Source of the DNA: Alphaproteobacteria bacterium
GTDB lineage: Bacteria; Pseudomonadota; Alphaproteobacteria; Puniceispirillales; Puniceispirillaceae
Length of the DNA stretch: 8,506 nucleotides
Reading direction: 5' to 3'
NCBI GenBank assembly: GCA_011522945.1
Contig: WTHY01000079.1
Span: 1-8,506, forward strand
Both the position numbers and the translations under genes were made by a program. The notes beneath the pieces were generated by a model that worked only from the letters and a program-made list of their open reading frames with translations, had not been told where the DNA came from and ran no database searches. The stretch's first letter is position 1, and the number at the start of each line of letters is the position of its first letter. This document shows positions 1-6,362 of the stretch, in pieces.

Positions 1-914
1 GGCACATCAAGTGGACCTGGAAGATAATCAATAACAGCGTTCAACATTGGCTGAACACCCTTATTCTTGAATGCAGACCCACAAATCACCGGCACGAATG
101 ACATGTTCAATGTGCCTTTGCGGATAAGCGCCTGAAGTGTTGCCACATCTGGCTCTTCACCTTCTAAGAACTTTTCCATGGCGTCGTCATCTTGCTCGAC
201 AGCCAGCTCGATGAGCTCAGCACGCATCTCTAATGCTTTGTCCATGAACTCAGGCCGAACATCGCGAAGTGACCAGGTTGCACCCAGATCTTCTGAATCC
301 CAAACCCATTCCTGCATAGTGATGAGGTTTACTAGGCCTGCGAACTCGCTCTCAGCACCAATTGGCATGTGAATTGGAAGTGGTTGCGCGCCAGTACGGT
401 CTTTAATCATATGCACACAATTATAGAAATCGGCGCCAATCTTATCCATTTTGTTCACGAATACGACGCGTGGCACCTTATAGCGGTCAGCCTGACGCCA
501 TACAGTTTCAGTCTGTGGTTCAACACCAGCATTCGCATCCAGCACACAAACAGCGCCATCTAAAACAGCTAATGAACGTTCAACTTCAATAGTAAAGTCA
601 ACGTGACCAGGTGTGTCGATGATGTTAAAACGGAACTTTGCTTCTTCAGGGTCAGCGCCATGCTCGCCAGATGGTGTTTCGCCATCCTCAGTGCGGAACC
701 AGAAACAAGTAGTTGCAGCTGATGTGATCGTAATACCACGCTCCTGCTCTTGCTCCATCCAGTCCATGGTTGCGTTACCATCATGCACTTCACCGATCTT
801 GTGTGAACGGCCAGTATAGTAAAGAACACGCTCAGTCGTCGTGGTCTTGCCAGCATCGATGTGAGCCATGATGCCGAAATTGCGATAACGTTCTAATGGA
901 TACTGACGTGACAT
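1..914 (-). CDS. fusA: Translation elongation factor G (EF-G), N-terminal part, cut by window edge
   Basis: EF-G is the cytoplasmic GTPase that moves tRNA and mRNA through the ribosome and, with ribosome recycling factor, splits post-termination ribosomes. The frame is open for 304 codons from the ATG at 914-912 to the window edge, which covers most of the GTPase (G) domain; domains II to V lie outside. All nucleotide-binding motifs are visible: P-loop AHIDAGKTTTTERV (residues 17-30), switch I RGITI (59-63), DTPGH (100-104), NKMD (154-157) and GSAF (278-281). The stretch between FW (71-72) and NIID (97-100) is about 12 residues longer than in E. coli EF-G and rich in acidic residues. A GGAG Shine-Dalgarno (924-927) sits 9 nt before the ATG. 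The gene follows rpsG after 26 nt, the usual str operon position. This is the canonical bacterial EF-G; nothing suggests a TetM-like or mitochondrial-type paralogue. Confidence 0.97.
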   Translation of the reverse strand, partial: MSRQYPLERYRNFGIMAHIDAGKTTTTERVLYYTGRSHKIGEVHDGNATMDWMEQEQERGITITSAATTCFWFRTEDGETPSGEHGADPEEAKFRFNIIDTPGHVDFTIEVERSLAVLDGAVCVLDANAGVEPQTETVWRQADRYKVPRVVFVNKMDKIGADFYNCVHMIKDRTGAQPLPIHMPIGAESEFAGLVNLITMQEWVWDSEDLGATWSLRDVRPEFMDKALEMRAELIELAVEQDDDAMEKFLEGEEPDVATLQALIRKGTLNMSFVPVICGSAFKNKGVQPMLNAVIDYLPGPLDV

Positions 915-940
915 AGCGTTAAGCTCCAGAAATAAGGGTA

Positions 941-1411
941 CTACCAGCGGTAATGTGAGAATGCGCGGTTGGCTTCAGCCATCTTGTGGGTGTCTTCCCG
1001 CTTTTTGACTGCGTTGCCGCGATTATTTGATGCATCAAGAAGCTCACCTGAAAGGCGGGCTACCATTGTTGTTTCACCACGCTTGCGTGAGCTATCAATG
1101 AGCCAGCGAATAGCCAGCGCCTGGGCACGCTCTGCACGCACCTCAACAGGCACCTGATAAGTGGCACCACCAACACGGCGTGAACGCACTTCCAAATGTG
1201 GACGCACATTTTCTAGGGCATCGTGAAACACTTTAACCGGCTCACCGCCGGTCTTTTCTTCGATGCGATCAAAAGCACCATAAACAATTTTTTCAGCAAT
1301 GCTGCGCTTACCATCAAACATCAGGCAAGACATGAATTTTGACACGACAACATCTCTGTATTTCGCATCAGGCAGCACAACGCGTTTTTCGGCTTGGCGA
1401 CGACGTGACAT
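941..1411 (-). CDS. rpsG: 30S ribosomal protein S7
   Basis: S7 is a primary binding protein of the 16S rRNA 3' major domain. It nucleates assembly of the 30S head and lines the E site near the mRNA exit. The 156-residue product matches the common bacterial length and lacks the C-terminal extension of some E. coli strains. It starts with the basic MSRRR segment, has the signature block DGKRSIAEKIVYGAF (residues 33-47), the stretch ALENVRP (65-71) followed by SRRVGGATYQVPVEV (77-91) that includes the RNA-binding beta-ribbon, and the conserved end AVKKREDTHKMAEANRAF to HYRW (134-156). It begins 14 nt after the rpsL stop and is followed 26 nt later by fusA, so the three are almost surely one transcript. 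In E. coli S7 represses its own operon through a site between rpsL and rpsG; there is no room for that site here. The stop codon is TAG. Confidence 0.98.
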   Translation of the reverse strand: MSRRRQAEKRVVLPDAKYRDVVVSKFMSCLMFDGKRSIAEKIVYGAFDRIEEKTGGEPVKVFHDALENVRPHLEVRSRRVGGATYQVPVEVRAERAQALAIRWLIDSSRKRGETTMVARLSGELLDASNNRGNAVKKREDTHKMAEANRAFSHYRW

Positions 1412-1421
1412 CGATACAGAA

Positions 1422-1425
1422 CTCC
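1422..1425 (-). promoter_or_regulatory. Ribosome binding site of rpsG, abutting the rpsL stop
   Basis: GGAG begins with the first base after the rpsL TAA and is followed by a 10-nt spacer to the rpsG ATG. A ribosome finishing rpsL covers this site, which favours coupled translation of S12 and S7. Confidence 0.75.
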
Positions 1426-1797
1426 TTACTTAGGACGCTTGGCGCCGTATTTTGAACGACGCTGACGGCGGTCTGATACACCCTGCGTATCGAGAGCACC
1501 ACGAATAATATGGTAACGGACACCAGGTAAATCCTTAACGCGGCCCCCGCGGATAAGCACAACTGAGTGCTCCTGCAGGTTATGACCTTCACCAGGAATA
1601 TAGCTGGTAACTTCAAATCCATTTGTTAAACGCACACGAGCCACTTTACGAAGCGCAGAGTTCGGCTTCTTCGGTGTTGTTGTGTAAACACGAGTGCATA
1701 CGCCGCGCTTTTGCGGGCATGCTTCCATGGCTGGCACCTTATTCCGTGCAACTGGACGTGTACGACCATGACGGATGAGCTGGTTAATGGTTGGCAT
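1426..1797 (-). CDS. rpsL: 30S ribosomal protein S12
   Basis: S12 sits at the 30S decoding centre, monitors codon-anticodon pairing and is the classic streptomycin-resistance target. The product is 123 residues, the family's usual length. The motifs are MPTINQLIR at the N-terminus, TTTPKKPNSALRK (39-51), IPGEGHNLQEHSVVLIRGG (67-85) and RVKDLPGVRYHIIRG (86-100). Lysines 43 and 88, where substitutions classically give streptomycin resistance, are both wild type, and D89, which is beta-methylthiolated in many bacteria, is present. The ATG at 1797-1795 is chosen because the homologous protein starts there and an AAGGG Shine-Dalgarno lies 6 nt upstream. The frame also stays open to a GTG at 1845, but those 16 extra codons have no S12 homology. 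It is the first gene after the promoter near 2001-2048 and precedes rpsG by 14 nt. Confidence 0.98.
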   Translation of the reverse strand: MPTINQLIRHGRTRPVARNKVPAMEACPQKRGVCTRVYTTTPKKPNSALRKVARVRLTNGFEVTSYIPGEGHNLQEHSVVLIRGGRVKDLPGVRYHIIRGALDTQGVSDRRQRRSKYGAKRPK

Positions 1798-1803
1798 ATC
1801 TGG

Positions 1804-1808
1804 CCCTT
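1804..1808 (-). promoter_or_regulatory. Ribosome binding site of rpsL
   Basis: AAGGG lies 6 nt before the ATG at 1797. It fixes the start of S12 at MPTINQ rather than at the in-frame GTG 48 nt upstream (1845), which lies inside a hairpin and lacks a comparable site. Confidence 0.75.
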
Positions 1809-1842
1809 TTCCCAACTGTTGTTCAACTACAAACAAGACAAA

Positions 1843-1865
1843 CACCCAGCTTCACTAAGCTGGTG
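1843..1865 (-). promoter_or_regulatory. Stem-loop in the rpsL leader
   Basis: On the minus strand CACCAGCTT (1857-1865) pairs with AAGCTGGGTG (1843-1852) around the four-base loop AGTG. This gives seven consecutive pairs, a one-base bulge and three more pairs. The RNA downstream reads TTTGTCTTGTTTG, U-rich but interrupted by G and C, so it would be at most a weak terminator or attenuator. The hairpin ends 45 nt before the rpsL ATG and does not cover the Shine-Dalgarno. Confidence 0.5.
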
Positions 1866-1888
1866 ACTGCCTCAAATTCCTAATATTT

Positions 1889-1904
1889 GCTTCAAAAAAG
1901 AAGC
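1889..1904 (-). promoter_or_regulatory. Small stem-loop in the rpsL leader
   Basis: GCTTC and GAAGC form a five-pair stem with a six-U loop on the minus strand. It is short and could occur by chance; it is noted because it adjoins the larger leader hairpin. Confidence 0.25.
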
Positions 1905-2000
1905 GGTCTTTAGCACCTCAGATATCGGCCCAGCGTCTGATGCAATTGCTTCTGCGTGTTATCGCGAATGCGCCTGCTCACTACCTTGGGTCACCGAAGT

Positions 2001-2048
2001 GCGCGGATAATATGTTTTTCTGGGCGCGTAGGTCAAGAAATTAATTTT
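2001..2048 (-). promoter_or_regulatory. Probable sigma70-type promoter of the rpsL-rpsG-fusA operon
   Basis: Read on the minus strand, a -35 hexamer TTGACC (2031-2036, five of six bases of consensus) and a -10 hexamer TATTAT (2007-2012, five of six) are separated by 18 bp. An A/T-only run of 11 bases (2038-2048) lies just upstream of the -35 and resembles an UP element, the alpha-subunit contact site. The bases between the -10 and the expected start near position 2000 are CCGCGC, a GC-rich discriminator. This feature is known to make stable-RNA and ribosomal-protein promoters sensitive to ppGpp and DksA. The site is well placed to drive rpsL, about 200 nt downstream. It is a sequence match only; the start site is estimated from -10 spacing. 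Confidence 0.6.
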
Positions 2049-2064
2049 CTACGCGCCCAAAAAA
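2016..2064. repeat. Inverted repeat enclosing the -35 region of the rpsL promoter
   Basis: The arms TGGGCGCGTAG (2021-2031) and CTACGCGCCCA (2049-2059) are perfect 11-bp complements around a 17-nt centre. Beyond one mismatch (2020 against 2060), four more T-A pairs (2016-2019 with 2061-2064) extend the dyad. In both reading directions T bases precede the first arm and A bases follow the second, the reverse of an intrinsic terminator, so it should not terminate efficiently by itself on either strand. The centre holds the A/T tract and nearly all of the -35 hexamer, while one arm forms most of the -35/-10 spacer. It could be an operator for a dimeric regulator, or an RNA hairpin at the 3' end of rpoBC mRNA. 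The dyad is certain; its role is not. Confidence 0.8.
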
Positions 2065-2096
2065 GTGTTTTCATAACAAATCTAGGTGCAATGCCC

Positions 2097-5000
2097 CTAT
2101 TCTTCGTCCATCTCAGCAGCTACATCATCTCCAAAGCCACCATCTACAGCTAATTCTGCTGCTGGTTGCTCTGCTGCCCGATTCGCCGCAATCTCTTTGT
2201 CACGGTCAGAGGCAACACGGCGCATCTGATTCATGACAGCACCGGTTCCCGCTGGAATCAAGCGGCCTACAATAACGTTTTCCTTCAAGCCTTCCAGACG
2301 ATCCTGGCGACCAGATACAGACGCTTCGGTTAGAACACGTGTTGTCTCTTGGAATGAGGCTGCTGAAATAAATGAACGTGTTTGCAGCGATGCTTTTGTA
2401 ATACCAAGCAGAACAGGACGCGCCTTCGCTGGACGCAGACCTTCTTTTTCTGCTGCAATATTCGCTTCTATATACTCTTCACGCTCTACCTGTTCACCAA
2501 CAAGTAATGTTGTGTCGCCGCCATCCTCAACTTCAACTTTCTGAAGCATTTGACGCACGATCACTTCAATGTGCTTGTCGTTGATTTTCACACCCTGAAG
2601 GCGATACACATCTTGGATTTCCTTGACGAGGTAATCCGCAAGCGCTTCAACACCCAAAATATTCAGAATGTCATGCGGTACAGGAGACCCATCTAGAAGC
2701 AGATCACCTTTGCGCACCATATCACCTTCATTCACAGCCAGATTACGGCCTTTTGGCAGTAGATATTCACTCACTTCCATTTCAGCATCTGCTGGTACGA
2801 CACGAATACGGCGCTTAGCTTTATAATCAGCACCAAATTCAACGCGGCCATCAATTTCACTGATAACAGCGAAATCTTTTGGCTTACGTGCCTCAAACAG
2901 CTCAGCCACTCGTGGCAAACCACCAGTAATATCGCGTGTCTTTGAGGATTCACGCGGAATACGTGCTAGCACTTCACCAGCCTTTACAGAGCCGCCATTC
3001 TCTACAGAGAGAATCGCGCCAACCGGCAAGAAGTAGCGTGCCTCATTGCCATTTGGCAGGTTGATTACCTCACCATCAGCATCACGCAACGTAATCCGTG
3101 GACGCAGATTATCTGTGCTGCTTGATTGCTTGGTCTCCACAACCTCGCGGCTGATGATGCCCGTTGTTTCATCAGCGGCTTCACGCATAGTGATGCCGTC
3201 TGTCAAATCAACATAATGCGCCACACCGTCAAGTTCAGTGATAATCGGAACTGTGTATGGATCCCATTCAATGAGGATATCGCCAGGCTTTACCTTGCTG
3301 CCATCTTCAAAGAATAGCTTACCGCCATAAGGCAGACGATGGCGGGCGCGTTCACGTCCCTCATCATCCATAACCAAAAGCTCTGAGCTTCTAGACATCA
3401 CAATCGGCTTACCATCTGCACCGCGAACAGTGCTAACATCAACAAGCTGCACCTTACCAGCAACAGCAGATTCAATATTATTTTCCTCTGCACCACGCTG
3501 CGCTGCACCACCAACGTGGAATGTACGCATCGTCAGCTGTGTGCCAGGCTCACCAATTGACTGGGCGGCGATAACACCAACAGCCTCACCAATGTTAACA
3601 GGTGTACCACGAGCCAAATCGCGGCCGTAACATTTGCCGCAGACGCCTACTGGCGCTTCACAAACAAGAACAGACCGAATATACGCACGATCCACACCTG
3701 ATTCATCAATTTGCTCAAGATGCTCCTCTGTTACCATCTCGCCAGCCGCTACAATCACGCTGTTATCACGGCTATCTTTCAGATCCTCAGCCATAGTACG
3801 GCCAAGAATACGATCTGATAAGCTATCAACAACTTCTGCACCATTCATCGCTGGGACAATTGTGATACCAGCTTCAGTACCACAATCGACCTGCGTGATG
3901 ATGCTATCTTGTGCAACATCAACCAGACGACGTGTTAGATACCCAGAGTTGGCAGTCTTTAGAGCCGTGTCAGCCAGACCTTTACGCGCACCATGTGTTG
4001 AGTTGAAATATTCAAGCACATCAAGACCTTCTTTAAAGGAAGATTTGATAGGTGTTTCAATAATTTCACCAGATGGCTTGGCCATAAGGCCACGCATACC
4101 AGCGAGCTGCTTAATCTGCGCTGCAGAACCACGTGCACCAGAATGTGCCATCATCCAAACAGAGTTAATAGGCTCGCCTTTTACTTCTGTTGAGATACCT
4201 TTCATCATTTCTTCTGCAACTTGGTCAGAGCAACGTGACCACACGTCGATCACTTTGTTGTATTTCTCACCCTGTGTGATGAAACCATCTAGATATTGGC
4301 GTTCAAACTCTTCCACCTGTGTTTCAGCTTCTGAAACATATTTTTCTTTCAGCTCAGGTGTTGTCAGATCAGCAATACCAAATGAGATACCCGCACGACA
4401 GGCTTGACCAAAGCCAAGGCTCATCAGACGATCACAGAAAATGACTGTGTCCTTCTGGCCGCAATGACGATAAATATAGTCAATCACGTTCGAGACTTCT
4501 TTTTTCGTCATCAATTTATTGACGAGTGAGAATGTCACATTTGAATTTTGCGGCAGTAAGTCAGCCAGACGCGCACGACCAGGTGTTGTGTCCACAACTT
4601 TTGTTACACGCTCACCATTTTCATCAAATGTTGTAACACGTGCTTTTACCTTGGCATGCAAGCTAACAGAACCATTATCCAGTGCTAATAGAATTTCCTG
4701 AATATCTGCAAAAGCCATGCCTTCACCTGGCTCACCGTCACGTTCCATTGACAGATAGTACAGACCAAGAATGATATCCTGAGACGGCACAATGATAGGC
4801 TTGCCATTTGCTGGGCTGAGGATGTTGTTTGTAGACATCATCAGAACACGGGCTTCAAGCTGAGCTTCTAAAGACAGAGGTACATGAACCGCCATCTGGT
4901 CACCGTCAAAGTCAGCATTAAACGCTGTACATACAAGCGGGTGTAGCTGGATAGCTTTACCTTCAACTAGCACAGGCTCAAATGCCTGAATGCCAAGACG

Positions 5001-6293
5001 GTGCAATGTAGGCGCACGGTTTAGCATGACAGGGTGTTCACGAATAACCTGTTCTAGGATATCCCAAACCTCGGGACGCTCTTTTTCCACCATACGCTTT
5101 GCAGCTTTAATCGTGCTGGCAAGCCCGTATAGTTCTAGCTTTGAGTATATAAATGGCTTGAATAGCTCTAATGCCATTTTCTTAGGCAGGCCACATTGAT
5201 GCAATTTCAGCTCTGGCCCAACCACAATCACGGAACGGCCTGAATAATCAACACGCTTACCAAGAAGGTTTTGACGGAAACGACCCTGCTTTCCTTTCAG
5301 CATATCTGAAAGTGATTTGAGAGGACGTTTATTTACACCAGAAATAACCCGTCCACGACGACCATTATCAAATAATGCATCAACAGCTTCCTGCAGCATA
5401 CGCTTTTCATTGCGCACAATAATATCTGGTGCACGCAGCTCAATTAGACGCTTAAGGCGATTATTCCGGTTGATAACCCGGCGATAAAGGTCGTTTAGAT
5501 CAGACGTCGCAAAGCGGCCTCCATCCAGAGGCACAAGAGGACGTAGCTCTGGTGGAATCACAGGCACAACATCCAGAATCATCCATTCAGGACGACAGCC
5601 ACTATCACGGAAAGCATCAACCAGCTTCAGGCGCTTTACAAGCTTCTTACGCTTCGCTTCAGAGCCTGTTTCACGAAGCTCTTCACGAATGGTTTCACGC
5701 TCTTCATCCAGATCAATATTGATCAGAATTGTCTTAATCGCTTCAGCACCAATCTCTGCCTTAAACGCATCATCACCATACTCATCTTGAGCATCATAAT
5801 ATTGCTCTTCAGAGAGAAGCTGGCCCTTCTCCATCGGTGTCAGACCAGGATCGATAACCACAAAATTCTCAAAATAGAGAACACGCTCCAAATCCTTCAA
5901 CGTCATATCAACAAGAAGACCGATGCGGGATGGAAGTGACTTCAGGAACCAGATATGTGCAACAGGAGCCGCTAGCTCGATATGCCCCATTCTTTCACGG
6001 CGTACTTTTGATAGTGTGACTTCAACACCACATTTTTCACAAATAATGCCACGATATTTCATCCGCTTATATTTGCCGCATAGGCATTCATAATCGCGGA
6101 CTGGACCAAAGATACGCGCACAGAACAGCCCGTCCTTTTCTGGCTTAAAAGTCCGGTAATTGATGGTTTCTGGCTTTTTAATTTCACCAAAAGACCAAGA
6201 CCGGATTCTCTCAGATGAGGCAATCGAAATCTGAATCTTGTCGAAGCTTTGTGCAGCTTTTGGCTGACCAAATGGATTCATCAGATCATTCAT
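2097..6293 (-). CDS. rpoC: DNA-directed RNA polymerase subunit beta'
   Basis: Beta' carries the catalytic centre of RNA polymerase. The 1398-residue product is full length for an alphaproteobacterium. In order: the N-terminal zinc site C70, C72, C85, C88; clamp and lid/rudder region; the absolutely conserved NADFDGD (459-465), whose three aspartates hold the catalytic Mg2+ (codons near 4899-4913); secondary-channel region around 600-700; bridge helix around 760-795 (GARKGLADTALKTANSGYL); second zinc site C804, C878, C885, C888; and trigger loop QSIGEPGTQLTMRTFH (911-926). It is split by a two-module insertion like E. coli SI3 at about 934-1122, with the C-terminal omega-contact region after it. 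The tail after about 1366 is Ala/Glu/Asp-rich. The ATG at 6293 is supported by AAAGGAGAC at 6301-6309. It starts 69 nt after rpoB, so the two are co-transcribed. The stop is TAG. Confidence 0.99.
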   Translation of the reverse strand: MNDLMNPFGQPKAAQSFDKIQISIASSERIRSWSFGEIKKPETINYRTFKPEKDGLFCARIFGPVRDYECLCGKYKRMKYRGIICEKCGVEVTLSKVRRERMGHIELAAPVAHIWFLKSLPSRIGLLVDMTLKDLERVLYFENFVVIDPGLTPMEKGQLLSEEQYYDAQDEYGDDAFKAEIGAEAIKTILINIDLDEERETIREELRETGSEAKRKKLVKRLKLVDAFRDSGCRPEWMILDVVPVIPPELRPLVPLDGGRFATSDLNDLYRRVINRNNRLKRLIELRAPDIIVRNEKRMLQEAVDALFDNGRRGRVISGVNKRPLKSLSDMLKGKQGRFRQNLLGKRVDYSGRSVIVVGPELKLHQCGLPKKMALELFKPFIYSKLELYGLASTIKAAKRMVEKERPEVWDILEQVIREHPVMLNRAPTLHRLGIQAFEPVLVEGKAIQLHPLVCTAFNADFDGDQMAVHVPLSLEAQLEARVLMMSTNNILSPANGKPIIVPSQDIILGLYYLSMERDGEPGEGMAFADIQEILLALDNGSVSLHAKVKARVTTFDENGERVTKVVDTTPGRARLADLLPQNSNVTFSLVNKLMTKKEVSNVIDYIYRHCGQKDTVIFCDRLMSLGFGQACRAGISFGIADLTTPELKEKYVSEAETQVEEFERQYLDGFITQGEKYNKVIDVWSRCSDQVAEEMMKGISTEVKGEPINSVWMMAHSGARGSAAQIKQLAGMRGLMAKPSGEIIETPIKSSFKEGLDVLEYFNSTHGARKGLADTALKTANSGYLTRRLVDVAQDSIITQVDCGTEAGITIVPAMNGAEVVDSLSDRILGRTMAEDLKDSRDNSVIVAAGEMVTEEHLEQIDESGVDRAYIRSVLVCEAPVGVCGKCYGRDLARGTPVNIGEAVGVIAAQSIGEPGTQLTMRTFHVGGAAQRGAEENNIESAVAGKVQLVDVSTVRGADGKPIVMSRSSELLVMDDEGRERARHRLPYGGKLFFEDGSKVKPGDILIEWDPYTVPIITELDGVAHYVDLTDGITMREAADETTGIISREVVETKQSSSTDNLRPRITLRDADGEVINLPNGNEARYFLPVGAILSVENGGSVKAGEVLARIPRESSKTRDITGGLPRVAELFEARKPKDFAVISEIDGRVEFGADYKAKRRIRVVPADAEMEVSEYLLPKGRNLAVNEGDMVRKGDLLLDGSPVPHDILNILGVEALADYLVKEIQDVYRLQGVKINDKHIEVIVRQMLQKVEVEDGGDTTLLVGEQVEREEYIEANIAAEKEGLRPAKARPVLLGITKASLQTRSFISAASFQETTRVLTEASVSGRQDRLEGLKENVIVGRLIPAGTGAVMNQMRRVASDRDKEIAANRAAEQPAAELAVDGGFGDDVAAEMDEE

Positions 6294-6300
6294 ATCACGC

Positions 6301-6309
6301 GTCTCCTTT
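6301..6309 (-). promoter_or_regulatory. Ribosome binding site of rpoC in the rpoB-rpoC gap
   Basis: AAAGGAGAC is a strong Shine-Dalgarno, with its GGAG core 9 nt before the ATG at 6293. It selects that ATG over the Met at codon 5. The rest of the 69-nt gap between rpoB and rpoC shows no convincing promoter or terminator. Confidence 0.8.
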
Positions 6310-6362
6310 GCGCTTATCTCTCAGCCGTAATGGCGAAAGGTACCCTCAATTATTGTTTCGGC

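Larger units (their letters stand above)
1798..2000 (-). promoter_or_regulatory. Predicted long 5' untranslated leader of the str operon mRNA
   Basis: If transcription starts near 2000, rpsL is preceded by about 200 untranslated nucleotides, long for a simple leader. The minus strand has no ATG anywhere in this stretch, so an ATG-started leader peptide is ruled out. It can form at least two local hairpins (1843-1865 and 1889-1904). The extreme 5' end, CACTTCGGTG (1992-2001), could form a tiny three-pair stem closed by a UUCG loop. A leader of this size in a ribosomal-protein operon could be a feedback site for S7 or S12, but that is inference; no known r-protein leader motif is recognised here. 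Confidence 0.45.

Noticed and set aside
1798..1845. In-frame N-terminal extension of rpsL to a GTG at 1845
   Set aside because: The added 16 residues have no counterpart in S12. The GTG falls in a hairpin arm, and the internal ATG at 1797 has a proper Shine-Dalgarno and gives the exact family length.
1942..1949. Palindrome GCAATTGC in the rpsL leader
   Set aside because: An eight-base palindrome is expected by chance, and nothing around it suggests a binding site.
2015..2065. Calling the large dyad an intrinsic terminator for rpoC
   Set aside because: The sequence after the second arm on the transcribed strand is A-rich. A U tract is missing on both strands, so the standard terminator signature is not met.
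2085..2097. Small GC-rich hairpin just after the rpoC stop as a terminator
   Set aside because: The stem is only about four pairs with a mismatch and a three-base loop, and no U tract follows, so it cannot be supported as a terminator.
3634..4407. A 257-codon open frame on the plus strand, antisense to rpoC
   Set aside because: It lies wholly opposite an intact, highly conserved gene. Its translation is Ser/Thr/Arg/Pro-rich low-complexity sequence typical of an antisense shadow, and no family is recognised.
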